From JANLVJ01 sp031363945 (GTDB lineage: Bacteria; Bacteroidota; Bacteroidia; Sphingobacteriales; Sphingobacteriaceae), in contig JANLVJ010000084.1 of the NCBI GenBank assembly GCA_031363945.1, forward strand, positions 1-64,000: 64,000 bases of DNA, in the 5' to 3' direction. Both the position numbers and the translations under genes were made by a program. Below the pieces are notes generated by a model that saw nothing but the letters and a program-made list of their open reading frames with translations, searched no databases and was not told the origin of the DNA. This document shows, piece by piece, positions 1 through 9,419 of this stretch (position 1 is its first letter; every line of letters begins with the position of its first letter).

Positions 1-48
1 AGAGAATATGTGATCACTAAACAAGCTGATCAATTGAAAACTGTGTAG
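1..48 (+). CDS. Possible 3' end of a gene entering from the left
   Basis: Frame 1 is open from the first base to a TAG at 46-48, giving 15 codons with a normal-looking residue mix that ends in KTV. The start lies outside the window, so no function can be given. A run this short could be chance. From its end to 269 I see only AT-rich sequence with no gene. Confidence 0.25.
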   Translation, partial: REYVITKQADQLKTV

Positions 49-269
49 GGTTTTCTAAAAGCAAACTGTCTCGAAAAGGGTAAGCTTACACTTTATTTAA
101 AACATAAAATTCAAGATTTTCATTTCTGTTTGTAGCTATAATTGAATGAATAAATACCAACGGATGCTGAATCATAAGTTCATCTATACAAAATGCTATT
201 ATCATGATAAGGTATTAATTCTTTAGACTAAATAAATCTGCTATTTATTACTAAACATTAATGCCTATA

Positions 270-1421
270 TTATTTTTTAGCTCTCGAGACAATTTTACGC
301 CTGAATGGTATTTCAGTAAAAAAATGTATCAGGTAAGCAACAGCAAGCACAAAAGCAATAGAAATAAACATAATGTAAAAGTTTTGAGGCATCTTGTTTC
401 CAGTCAAGTTTAAAACTATTCCATTAATCATAACAAGAATAGGTAAATGTATTACATAAAGAGTATAAGAGTAATCTCCCAGTAAATTAAACCAGTCAAA
501 CACCCTGTGCAAGCTGAATAATGCTTTAAATTTTAACAGAGCAAATAAAAGCGCAGTAAATACAAACCCTGTTAGGGTATCAATAATTACAGGTGAATCA
601 CCCTTGATACAGAGTTCAATCAGACAGATAACGAGAGGAACAATAAACCAATGCAGGCTTATTCTTTCAAGAAGCACATCTGCCAATAATGCACCTAGAG
701 ACCAACATAACAAATAATTAAATACAGCGGAAGCAAGTTTATTATCAAACAAACCATTACTTGCAATTATAAAAAGCAACCAGACTACAGAATAAGAAAG
801 ATATCTATTTTTCTTATAGAGGTAAAATATGCATGGATATAACATATAGAACCACCATTCGTACATCAACGACCACAATGGGCCGTTAGTTCCCCATACA
901 TGCGTATAAATACCTTGAACCATCAGTAAGTTACCTATCGCAGTGATCCAGTTTAAATTCGAAATTATGTTTTCATTGATCAATGGCACTGGAGTACTTT
1001 GAAAATAAATACTGTATCCATATATATATTTTCCTGTAAGATCAAGAACAAGAGTCAATAACATACAAAACAGTAGGGGTGGATAAATTCTTAAGAACCT
1101 TCTTTTAAAATAATCCAGTATATCAAGCTTGTTTTTTTCTCGTTTAATAATACTATAGTGAATCACAAAACCTGATAAAACAAAAAATAAAATTACTGCA
1201 ACATGCCCTTTACCAAAAAAAGCAAGCAGGGATACCAATATTTTTGAAGCCTGGTTATATGATTGAGGGTGAAGTAAATACCCTTCTCTGTATCCTTCCC
1301 AAAGAAGCCATCTGGCATGCCCAATGAGAACATATAAAGCAGCCAAACCTCGAATTCCATTCAGAATAGACGTATTTATAGGTGCTTTTGTCTTTACAGG
1401 CGACTGTATTAAAATTGACAT
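270..1421 (-). CDS. Acyltransferase-3 family membrane protein (OafA-like)
   Basis: This 383-residue protein has about ten hydrophobic segments and the N-terminal family signature: an arginine near residue 24 (NGIRGLAALYVL) followed by the conserved histidine near 35 (IGHARW). Family members move acyl groups, often acetyl, from a cytoplasmic donor onto sugars of exported glycans. The length is normal for the family, and it starts at an ATG. It is the last of three minus-strand genes divergent from the exopolysaccharide operon, 19 bases after the upstream glycosyltransferase. It probably acylates the exopolysaccharide or its precursor; the substrate is inferred from context only. Confidence 0.85.
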   Translation of the reverse strand: MSILIQSPVKTKAPINTSILNGIRGLAALYVLIGHARWLLWEGYREGYLLHPQSYNQASKILVSLLAFFGKGHVAVILFFVLSGFVIHYSIIKREKNKLDILDYFKRRFLRIYPPLLFCMLLTLVLDLTGKYIYGYSIYFQSTPVPLINENIISNLNWITAIGNLLMVQGIYTHVWGTNGPLWSLMYEWWFYMLYPCIFYLYKKNRYLSYSVVWLLFIIASNGLFDNKLASAVFNYLLCWSLGALLADVLLERISLHWFIVPLVICLIELCIKGDSPVIIDTLTGFVFTALLFALLKFKALFSLHRVFDWFNLLGDYSYTLYVIHLPILVMINGIVLNLTGNKMPQNFYIMFISIAFVLAVAYLIHFFTEIPFRRKIVSRAKK

Positions 1422-1440
1422 TTAGTTAGCTGAACTAGAT

Positions 1441-2571
1441 TTACAAGGTTGAGATGTCATTCATAAAAAGGGTAGCCACTGAATCAAGACTATCCGACTT
1501 AAAACTTATAGCTCTTTCATTCATAAATTTTTTAAAAATTCCAATTTTGTAATTAGTTATACCTGGAATTTCAGCTAATACGTTAAAAGAAATACGAGGT
1601 TCCCAATATGTTGCGATACATAAAACAGGGAGACCAAAATCACGAAATGCTGCAACTGTTCCACTTTTCTCAATAGTCAGAAAAGCACTTGAAGTAATTC
1701 CTGCATCGGCAGACTCTAAAATACTGGCTAATTCTTCGACGTTTCGCTCTCCTGATACAATGCATTTGAAATGTTCAGCTTCAAGAATAGTTAGCCAATG
1801 ATTTAAGTATTGACCATTTCTACCAACAAATTCAAAAACAAAGCGAATTCCGTTAGTAACTGCATAATCAGCAGCTTCATGAGCAAATTCAGATATGGGA
1901 GCCCCTGGATGAATTGTACCAAAAATAACAAAGCAAAAAGTTGTTCGATCTCTAAGTCTTTCTCTGGTATCGGTCAGGCTATTTTGAACGCTCGGTTTAG
2001 GAATATTTGAGAATAAGGGTAATATTGCAACACCATTGTAAAATAATTCTAATTCGGCTTTATATAGATGGGTATGCGTATGAACCTTAACTGGTTTTAA
2101 TCTGTTGATAAGTGACCTTATAATCTGCTGTTGAATGTAACCCCAGAAACGGTACTTGAGTGATACATTTTGTTGCAAACCAATCCAGATTTCATGGAAC
2201 ATAATATGCCATTTAGTGTAAGGGGCAATCTTTGTTAACTCTTTAGCAAGCATAAAAGGCAAACCTTTTTTTTGATATGAAAAGATTACAAACTGGAGGC
2301 TAATTATTTCAGGATTTACAGTGCTAACAAAGTTTTTTGCGAGCGTAATTCTCTTGTTTGAGGTGTATGTGGTGGGTATTGAAAGTGTCTCAATAGAAAC
2401 ACCCTTATGCACTTCAGTAATATACTGCTCAAGCATAATATGATGGGTACTTAAAGCTAAAATGCTGACTGTATACATATTATCTGTCAGTTTTTTAGCC
2501 AGCAACCTTACATAATCACCAACACCATCTCGACCAGTTTCAATTGAACCACATAAAAAAAGAATTCTCAA
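1441..2571 (-). CDS. Glycosyltransferase, GT4-like
   Basis: This 376-residue protein begins with MRILFLCGS, a typical first beta strand of a GT-B enzyme. An early glycine-rich DGVGDY loop matches donor or acceptor loops of GT4 enzymes. The C-terminal half holds VIFGTIHPGAP and a VEELASILESADAGI stretch, as in the nucleotide-sugar-binding domain. The start codon is TTG; I see no ATG near the expected N-terminus. It is only 16 bases downstream of the 770-residue secreted protein and in the same direction, so the three minus-strand genes are probably co-transcribed. A sugar-transfer step in exopolysaccharide assembly is inferred; the sugar is unknown. Confidence 0.75.
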   Translation of the reverse strand: MRILFLCGSIETGRDGVGDYVRLLAKKLTDNMYTVSILALSTHHIMLEQYITEVHKGVSIETLSIPTTYTSNKRITLAKNFVSTVNPEIISLQFVIFSYQKKGLPFMLAKELTKIAPYTKWHIMFHEIWIGLQQNVSLKYRFWGYIQQQIIRSLINRLKPVKVHTHTHLYKAELELFYNGVAILPLFSNIPKPSVQNSLTDTRERLRDRTTFCFVIFGTIHPGAPISEFAHEAADYAVTNGIRFVFEFVGRNGQYLNHWLTILEAEHFKCIVSGERNVEELASILESADAGITSSAFLTIEKSGTVAAFRDFGLPVLCIATYWEPRISFNVLAEIPGITNYKIGIFKKFMNERAISFKSDSLDSVATLFMNDISTL

Positions 2572-2587
2572 TTTGTAAGAAGATAAA

Positions 2588-4900
2588 TTAAAGACCTAAT
2601 ATAATGGTAGAATTTAATTGTCCTGCACCCATGATTTCATGAATTGATTCAAGGCCCCTAATTTCCCAGCGTTGTGGACCGTTAGAACTTTCATCATTTA
2701 CCCATAAATATAAATAACCGTTATTTTTTACCAAAGAGGGTGAAAATCCATTACCGGCAAATCCCGATATGGCACCTTCCGTAAGGCTATGGCCATGGCT
2801 AGACTGCCCAAATTCTCCAACAAAAAGTCCATCATCATAAAAATGCATAAACTGTCCGGCTTGTGACTGTTTCCAGAATTCACCATGATACCCATATACA
2901 ATATTTCTGCCTGAAGCCATCACAGTGTTACCTGCATATTGGACTCCGTTACCAATATCATAGTTCCCCGTACCATCAAGTTCTCCTGTTGGACTTGCTT
3001 TCCAAAGCCATTTCGCCCCTCCTAGTCTGATTGCACCCAGATGAAAACCCTTATTTTTTGACTGATCAAATGAAATTAGTATATGAGTTGAAGTTATTGG
3101 TGTTTTTACATCACCAAAACCACTTGAGCGGGAAATTGGGTCTGTAGAACGAGCATGTACCCTCGCAATTTCAATACCCTTGCCATATAAAGGATCACCT
3201 ATTGTTGTAAATCCAAGTAGATTTTGCCTGTACCAGATCAGATTCGAATCAAGATCTGGTTTTAACGGGGTAATAATTAGCGAGCCGTCAGGCTGAAAAG
3301 AAATTTTATTGGCATTCGTACTTACCGGACAAATATGAGTCAGTCTTATGGAATCAGCTGCTAGTTCAACAATTTCTTTTAAATTCGATTTCTGGTTATT
3401 TAACAAAGCGTAAGTTCGTTTATTTTTCAGCGTCACTACTTGCTTGATCCCATTAAATTCACCAAAGTAATTTGGGTCCAGACCAGAGAGCCAGTTTTTT
3501 TTAAGTTGCCAGCTCTGACTGGTAGGTTTCGAATAGTCAACTTTAAACTCAAGGTATTCGCTAAAAACCCTCGACGCATTATTTACATCAACTGAACAAC
3601 TATAATTAGTTGGCTGATAAGCTATCTGTTCTAGTAATTTCTGCTTGAAATTGAAATGTAAACTCCTGTTATTGCCCGTATCCCCAAACCAAAATGTATG
3701 ATCATTTAAGATGGTCACATAGGTAAAATCACCCATATGTATTTGCCTGAACCAAAATTTATTATTTTCTATATTAACTCCATGATGGTCATACCCTCCT
3801 TTTGTACCCAGTGTAAATAGTAAAAGTCCGCTTTTAGTGAACGCCTTTATTTGCTGGCTGTCTCCCCCATCGGCTACGATTACCAGGTTATCATCCATAG
3901 GATCAGTAGCAATGGCAAGTGGATTACTAAAGCCCGTTATTTGAGTTTTAATTACTGGCCTGGTCGAGAGATGAGTATAACAAATTACCTTACCGTTTGC
4001 AACAGCCCATAAATCATTGTTTGCAGACATAGCAAGTAATGTAACATTTCTAGCTGAGATTTCTCTTTCAAGATGTCCTGAGATTTTATTATAAATCAGG
4101 ATTGAATCTTTATTGAAATGGGCTATTGCAAGTAATAAACCTTGTTTTTGAACTGCCATACCCGAAGCACCGTGCTGTATAAATGTATGAGCCAGAGGAA
4201 AAGATTTTGTAGGAATGCTTGTATTATCAAAGTCTATTACACTTTCGTAAAGTCTTTCCCGATAATTGATTGAAAACGGGTGGTTTTCTGAGAAATGAAA
4301 GTCTGTTTTATCACTGAGATTAATTGCATAAACAAAAGAAATACTTCCACCCTCATGATAGCCACCTTCATTATCGGCAATATAAAGCCGCTCACCATCT
4401 GTGCATATCAAGCCTAATGCAGTATATGTATCGGCCCTGCCAAAACTAGTCTCAAAATGACAATTGCCCCTGTTAAACCAATGCAGGTTATATGTATTTT
4501 CACTATAGCCTGAAACATAGAAATTTGCTGTATCAGTTGCTGCCATAGACATTAGTGGATAAAACCCCTGAAACACATGTTTTCCTGATTGAACCGCCGA
4601 AGTATTGCCAATGGGACCATCCCAATGGTAATTTACATTATGGTAAAGGACTTTAATCAGAAATTTTTGACCTGTAACAAATTGGCCTTGATCATCCCTG
4701 TTATCCCAAATCCTAAGAAAAGCGCCAGCTTCATAATGCTGATGTCTCCATAAAGTGCGCACAAGTGTACCATCTGAAAGGTAGACACCAGCACTCGACT
4801 GACAGCTGTAGGGAAGCTTGAATTTGAATACAGTTTGTGAATGAGTTGAAAAGATTAACCCAAAAAAAACCAATATTGATAATAACAAATACTTATACAT
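2588..4900 (-). CDS. Secreted protein, FlgD-like Ig start and beta-propeller-like body
   Basis: This is a 770-residue protein with a signal peptide (MYKYLLLSILVFFGLIFSTHSQ). Residues of about 30-110 resemble a FlgD-type Ig fold: LSDGTLVRTLW, then IWDNRDDQGQFVTG. The middle contains repeated strand patterns with glycine and aspartate turns (for example IATDPMDDNLVIVADGG) that suggest an NHL- or YVTN-type propeller. I do not recognise an exact family. It leads the minus-strand trio that diverges from the Wza/Wzc operon across a 194-base gap, so a role outside the cell in glycan binding, processing or assembly is possible. No catalytic motif was seen. Confidence 0.7.
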   Translation of the reverse strand: MYKYLLLSILVFFGLIFSTHSQTVFKFKLPYSCQSSAGVYLSDGTLVRTLWRHQHYEAGAFLRIWDNRDDQGQFVTGQKFLIKVLYHNVNYHWDGPIGNTSAVQSGKHVFQGFYPLMSMAATDTANFYVSGYSENTYNLHWFNRGNCHFETSFGRADTYTALGLICTDGERLYIADNEGGYHEGGSISFVYAINLSDKTDFHFSENHPFSINYRERLYESVIDFDNTSIPTKSFPLAHTFIQHGASGMAVQKQGLLLAIAHFNKDSILIYNKISGHLEREISARNVTLLAMSANNDLWAVANGKVICYTHLSTRPVIKTQITGFSNPLAIATDPMDDNLVIVADGGDSQQIKAFTKSGLLLFTLGTKGGYDHHGVNIENNKFWFRQIHMGDFTYVTILNDHTFWFGDTGNNRSLHFNFKQKLLEQIAYQPTNYSCSVDVNNASRVFSEYLEFKVDYSKPTSQSWQLKKNWLSGLDPNYFGEFNGIKQVVTLKNKRTYALLNNQKSNLKEIVELAADSIRLTHICPVSTNANKISFQPDGSLIITPLKPDLDSNLIWYRQNLLGFTTIGDPLYGKGIEIARVHARSTDPISRSSGFGDVKTPITSTHILISFDQSKNKGFHLGAIRLGGAKWLWKASPTGELDGTGNYDIGNGVQYAGNTVMASGRNIVYGYHGEFWKQSQAGQFMHFYDDGLFVGEFGQSSHGHSLTEGAISGFAGNGFSPSLVKNNGYLYLWVNDESSNGPQRWEIRGLESIHEIMGAGQLNSTIILGL

Positions 4901-5094
4901 TATTGATTAAATTAATCTATAAATTCTATAGGAATTTAACTATTTAGAGCTAATTTTTACAGATGTAACAAATAAAAGACCATTACGATAACACTTTAAA
5001 AAAGTATTAGTTTAGAATTTAATAATTCTGCCGATTGTTTGCAAATTATTAGAGAATAATTTTATTGTTTTATCAGTAGTACATAACCTGGAAT

Positions 5095-5859
5095 ATGAGA
5101 AGAAGAAAAAAATTAAGTACATTACTTTTGGCATCTGTAATTCTTTTAGGATTCAGTTCTTGCGTAAACACCAAAAAAGCAACTTACTTCAATAATATTC
5201 GGGAATCTTCTATTGCCTCAGCTCCAAGAGTTACGGCAATCATACATAAAAATGATCTTTTAGGCATTTCAGTAACCTCACTCAATGCCGAAGCTTCTAC
5301 GATGTTTAATCCTATAAGTGTAAGCTCTGCAGATCAGCAGGCTGGATACCTGGTTAATGAGTCTGGTAATATTCAATTCCCGGTTCTTGGTAGAATAAGA
5401 GCGGTTGGATTTACCCTTGAACAATTAGGAGATTCTATCACAAAAGCCTTAAACCAGCAGAAATTGCTAGTATCTCCTATTGTAACTATCCGGTTTTTAA
5501 ATTTCAGGGTAACCATTCTTGGAGAAGTAAAAAATCCAACTGTTTTAAATGTACCAAGCCAGCGCATCAGTATACTTGAAGCAATAGGACTTGCCGGAGA
5601 CCTTACAAACTTTGGAAAACGAGAAAATATTCTGATTATACATGATGAACCAGGCAAAAAAACCTTTGCCAGGATAGATTTGACAAATAAAAAAATATTT
5701 TCTTCACCAGAGTACTATCTAAGATCAAATGATGTCGTATATGTAGAGCAAAACAAAAACAAGTTAAGAAGTTTAAGCAATGGCAGGCAACTTCTACCAC
5801 TGGTGTTATCTATTATTTCAATTTTAGTTCTTTCATTTTCATTATTATACAGACATTAA
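5095..5859 (+). CDS. Polysaccharide export lipoprotein (Wza-like outer-membrane translocon)
   Basis: The 254-residue precursor has a lipoprotein signal peptide with a lipobox ending at Cys23 (LGFSSC). A polysaccharide export domain spans about residues 45-135, with KNDLLGISVTS and then YLVNESGNIQFPVLGRIRAVG. An SLBB-like segment follows (VTILGEVKNPTVLNVPSQ), and a C-terminal hydrophobic helix sits near residues 232-250. This order is normal for Bacteroidota Wza proteins, which form the outer-membrane channel for exopolysaccharide. It is the first gene of the plus-strand operon, 4 bases before the Wzc-like gene. Its promoter must lie in the 194 bases shared with the divergent secreted protein; no exact TAnnTTTG was found there. 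Confidence 0.9.
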   Translation: MRRRKKLSTLLLASVILLGFSSCVNTKKATYFNNIRESSIASAPRVTAIIHKNDLLGISVTSLNAEASTMFNPISVSSADQQAGYLVNESGNIQFPVLGRIRAVGFTLEQLGDSITKALNQQKLLVSPIVTIRFLNFRVTILGEVKNPTVLNVPSQRISILEAIGLAGDLTNFGKRENILIIHDEPGKKTFARIDLTNKKIFSSPEYYLRSNDVVYVEQNKNKLRSLSNGRQLLPLVLSIISILVLSFSLLYRH

Positions 5860-5863
5860 CAAA

Positions 5864-8134
5864 ATGGAATTACCGAACTATGAAACCAATGATGTTCCTG
5901 GTCAACAAATAAGTATTCTTGAAAGAATGCTTGAACGTTACATAAAATATTGGCCATTATTAGTGGCTCTTATTGCAGTGAATCTGGGTATAGCTTTTGT
6001 TTACCTTAAATACACCGTACCATCTTACGAGGTTTCTGCATTAATTATGCTTAAAGAGGCAGATTCTAACCTTTCTGACCTGACTGGGGCGGCTAAGACT
6101 GGTGATTCCAAAGACCCAAAAACAATTGAAAATGAAATTGTGGTACTTGCCTCAAAACCTTTGGCCGATGAGGTCGTAAAAAACCTGAGACTTTATGCTC
6201 CTATATATACTAAAGGTCAATTTTTTAACCGCTCAGCTTATCTGGTTTCACCAGTCATTATTGAGGCCCTGAACCCAGATTCGTTAAAAGGTCAGGTGTC
6301 TGGTTCATTTAAGGTAACTGCAGGTTCTTCTACAATAACATCAGAAGGAAAGACATATGCACTTAACAGTACAATTATCTATCACGGTATTAAAATTAGA
6401 TTCCTACTCAATCCTAATAATCACGGCCCTATTGATTCAGGAACATTTTTCTTTACGCTATTAGATTTAAAAACAGCTTCTATCAGTCTTGACGCTACTC
6501 TGGAAATAGAACTAGCCAAGAAAGAAACTACATTAATAGGGCTTAAAATAAAGGATGAAGTTCCTAAAAGAGGTGAAGATATTTTAAATGCGCTGATTGC
6601 ATCATATAATAAGAAGTCGATAAAAGAAAAAACAAAAGCCGCAGCTAATACGCTAAAGTTCGTACAAAACAGGCTGTCATTAATGGAAGGACAGCTTGAT
6701 ACTATACAAAACGGAATAGAAACCTTCAGGTCAACTGAGGGTGCGGTTGATATTAGCCAGCAAAGCTCTCAATATTTATCTACGGTAAATAGTAATGACC
6801 AGAGGCTGAGTGAACTCAAGCCGCAATTTGCTGTACTTGACCAGATTGAAGCTTATATTAAATCATCAGATGGCGATTCAATGGTACCATCGACTTTTGG
6901 AATAGATGACCCATTATTGCCACAAATGCTGGCTAAATTATCTGACTTACGTACCCAATATGAACGTCTTAGAAAAACAACTGCAGAGAACAATCCCATT
7001 CTTTCATCAGTCAGAAATGAAATAGACCTGACCAAACCCAATATTCTTGAAATAATAAAAAACCATAGAAACACACTTCTGACTACCCGCAGTAATATTC
7101 AGGCCAATACCAGCAAGTATAATTCGATGCTAAACACCATTCCGACAAAAGAAAAACGCCTGTCAGGAATTAGCCGTCAGCAACTTACGAAAAATAGTAT
7201 CTATAATTTCTTACTGCAAAAGCGGGAAGAAACCGAACTATCACTTATTTCAGCAACTGCTGATAGCAGAATAATTTCAAATGCTGAAGCCACACCTTAT
7301 CCGGTTGCTCCAAAGAAAGCCAATGTTTATATGCTTTCTATTGCACTGGCATTTGTACTGATGATTTTCTTTATAGGCCTGAAAGAAATCATGAATGACA
7401 AAATCATCAATAAAAATGACATTCAGTTTCTTGATAAAATGCCATTTATGTCAGCTTTGTCCTGTAATACAGGTACTGAATTTCTAGTGATGAATAATAG
7501 CAAAAAATCTTTTCTGAGTCATCAGTTCAGACAACTCAGGGCTACTATCATGAATGATCTTGATAATCTTAAGGGCAAAAAGATTTTAATCACATCAGCC
7601 GCCACAGCAGATGGGAAGCTCTTCGTTTCTAGCAATCTGGCTATTAGTCTGGCCCAGGCAGGGAAAAAAGTAGTCCTTATTGAACTAGATTTCTACAAAC
7701 CCCGGCTTGCAAAGCAGCTCGGTGTTAAAACGATTGGATTGAGTGATTATATTCTCGGAAAAAAGACCGTAGATCAGGTCTTACAACAATCTGCCATCAA
7801 TTCGAATTTATACCTTATACCTGCAGGAAGCGCAACAGAACAAGCACCTGAGCTAATCATAAATTCCAATTTCTCAAGTCTTCTTACAGAGCTGGAGAAC
7901 CATTTTGACATCATTCTAATGGTTACTACTCCCCTGATTTACAGCCCTGATGCTTATCTAATGAGTAAATATGTAGATAGAACATTATTTATTGTTAGAG
8001 AAGCTTACTCGAAAAAAGAAGATTTAGAAACCATCAAAGCAGAATCAGGAATTTCACATTTAAAAAATGCTGCACTGATTTATAATGGGGTCAGAGGAAA
8101 TAACGCTTCAAAAGTTTGGGAGGTCTATGGTTAA
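5864..8134 (+). CDS. Wzc-like chain-length/co-polymerase protein with degenerate BY-kinase domain
   Basis: The 756-residue protein has a first membrane helix at about 33-55, a large Wzz-type coiled periplasmic part with a YPVAPKKAN proline motif, and a second helix near 490-508. A C-terminal P-loop domain covers about 545-756. Bacterial tyrosine kinases here need Walker A (GEGKS/T), A' and B (DTPP) motifs. This protein has TADGKLF instead, with Lys585 kept but the Ser/Thr replaced by Leu586. It has IELDFYKP at A' and MVTTPL at B, where the aspartate is lost. No tyrosine cluster is present at the C-terminus. Structural co-polymerase function is likely; kinase activity is doubtful. Confidence 0.88.
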   Translation: MELPNYETNDVPGQQISILERMLERYIKYWPLLVALIAVNLGIAFVYLKYTVPSYEVSALIMLKEADSNLSDLTGAAKTGDSKDPKTIENEIVVLASKPLADEVVKNLRLYAPIYTKGQFFNRSAYLVSPVIIEALNPDSLKGQVSGSFKVTAGSSTITSEGKTYALNSTIIYHGIKIRFLLNPNNHGPIDSGTFFFTLLDLKTASISLDATLEIELAKKETTLIGLKIKDEVPKRGEDILNALIASYNKKSIKEKTKAAANTLKFVQNRLSLMEGQLDTIQNGIETFRSTEGAVDISQQSSQYLSTVNSNDQRLSELKPQFAVLDQIEAYIKSSDGDSMVPSTFGIDDPLLPQMLAKLSDLRTQYERLRKTTAENNPILSSVRNEIDLTKPNILEIIKNHRNTLLTTRSNIQANTSKYNSMLNTIPTKEKRLSGISRQQLTKNSIYNFLLQKREETELSLISATADSRIISNAEATPYPVAPKKANVYMLSIALAFVLMIFFIGLKEIMNDKIINKNDIQFLDKMPFMSALSCNTGTEFLVMNNSKKSFLSHQFRQLRATIMNDLDNLKGKKILITSAATADGKLFVSSNLAISLAQAGKKVVLIELDFYKPRLAKQLGVKTIGLSDYILGKKTVDQVLQQSAINSNLYLIPAGSATEQAPELIINSNFSSLLTELENHFDIILMVTTPLIYSPDAYLMSKYVDRTLFIVREAYSKKEDLETIKAESGISHLKNAALIYNGVRGNNASKVWEVYG

Positions 8135-9389
8135 TGAGCCGGGTAAAATTCTTTTTTCACATCCAACCGGAAATACAAATGTGCGGGCTTTATTACATTC
8201 AATCTCAAAAACAGATAATTTAGAAGCATTCATCACAACCATAGCTATCAATAAAAACGCTAAATGGCTAAATTATCTGCCACAAGTAGTTAAAATAGAA
8301 TTATTACGACGGGTTTTCCCTATTAAAAATGAGCTGATTATAACCCATCCTTTGAGAGAACTTGCAAGGTTAGCTTTGCCTAGATTAGGTCTTGGAGCCC
8401 TCATTAGCAAAGTAGATTCGTTTGCACATGTCAATTCGGTTTACAAAGATCTTGATTTTTTTACAGCAACCTATCTTGAAAAAAACGGCATTAAAAACAA
8501 TATAAAAGCAGTATATGCTTATGAAGATGGGGCATATGAAACATTTTTGCAGGCAAAGAAGTTGGGAATTGAATGTATATATGAGCTTCCAATTGCTTAC
8601 TGGCAAACATTAAGACGGTTATTATTGCAAGAAGCCGAACGTATGCCGGCCTGGGCAATCACCTTAAAAGGTGGTATAGATGATTCGACAGCCAAGCTCG
8701 ACCGAAAGACGCAGGAACTTGAGCTTGCCGATAAAATTATCGTTCCCAGTCATTTTGTAGCTGAATCTTTGCCTGCTTCAGCAATGAGTAAACCTGTACT
8801 TATTGCCCCTTTTGGAAGTCCTGAGTCACTGTATAATCTGACCCAAAAAAACACCCGTACCAAGCCTGATGCCTTAAATAAATTAAAGGTCTTATTTGTT
8901 GGTTCAATGAGCCAGCGTAAAGGTCTGGGCGATCTATTTGACGCAATGAAAATTTTAGAGGGGCTTCCTATTGAATTAATTGTTTTAGGCGCTTTGCAGG
9001 CCCCAATAGCGTTTTACAGAGATCAATACAATGATTTTATTTATCAGGAAGGAAGAACGCATCAAGGTGTGCTTGAAATTATGAGTAATGCTGATATTTT
9101 CTGCCTCCCATCAATAGTTGAAGGCCGGGCTCTTGTGCTTCAGGAAGCCATGAGTCAGGGCCTTCCATTGATTATAACAGCAAATACAGGAGGTTCAGAT
9201 CTTATAATTGAAGCAGAAACGGGATTTCTTGTGGAGACGGGTAATGCAACTGCCATTGCAGAAAAAATCAAATGGTTTTATGAGAATTGGGAACAAATTG
9301 ATGCAATGAGCATAAACTCAAGAAAACATGCATTAAATTATACCTGGGAAAAATATGCTGCACATATTTTAACATTAATTGAAGCGTAG
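8127..9389 (+). CDS. Glycosyltransferase, GT4 family
   Basis: The start is set at the ATG at 8127 because GGGAGG lies just upstream (8118-8123) and this ATG overlaps the end of the Wzc-like gene by 8 bases. A longer frame from 8085 would overlap by 50 bases. The 420-residue product has a GT-B layout. The C-terminal half shows KVLFVGSMSQRKG, then ADIFCLPSIVEGRALVLQEAMSQGLPLI with the conserved E-x7-E donor-binding pattern, then AETGFLV. It belongs to the exopolysaccharide operon and should transfer one sugar of the repeat unit; donor and acceptor are not readable. Confidence 0.88.
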   Translation: MVNEPGKILFSHPTGNTNVRALLHSISKTDNLEAFITTIAINKNAKWLNYLPQVVKIELLRRVFPIKNELIITHPLRELARLALPRLGLGALISKVDSFAHVNSVYKDLDFFTATYLEKNGIKNNIKAVYAYEDGAYETFLQAKKLGIECIYELPIAYWQTLRRLLLQEAERMPAWAITLKGGIDDSTAKLDRKTQELELADKIIVPSHFVAESLPASAMSKPVLIAPFGSPESLYNLTQKNTRTKPDALNKLKVLFVGSMSQRKGLGDLFDAMKILEGLPIELIVLGALQAPIAFYRDQYNDFIYQEGRTHQGVLEIMSNADIFCLPSIVEGRALVLQEAMSQGLPLIITANTGGSDLIIEAETGFLVETGNATAIAEKIKWFYENWEQIDAMSINSRKHALNYTWEKYAAHILTLIEA

Positions 9390-9419
9390 AAATTTATTTC
9401 CTGTTACTGAATATCAGTT

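Noticed and set aside
8085..8126. Longer start for the GT4 gene after Wzc
   Set aside because: It would overlap the Wzc-like gene by 50 bases; the ATG at 8127 has GGGAGG upstream and an 8-base overlap, which is more natural.
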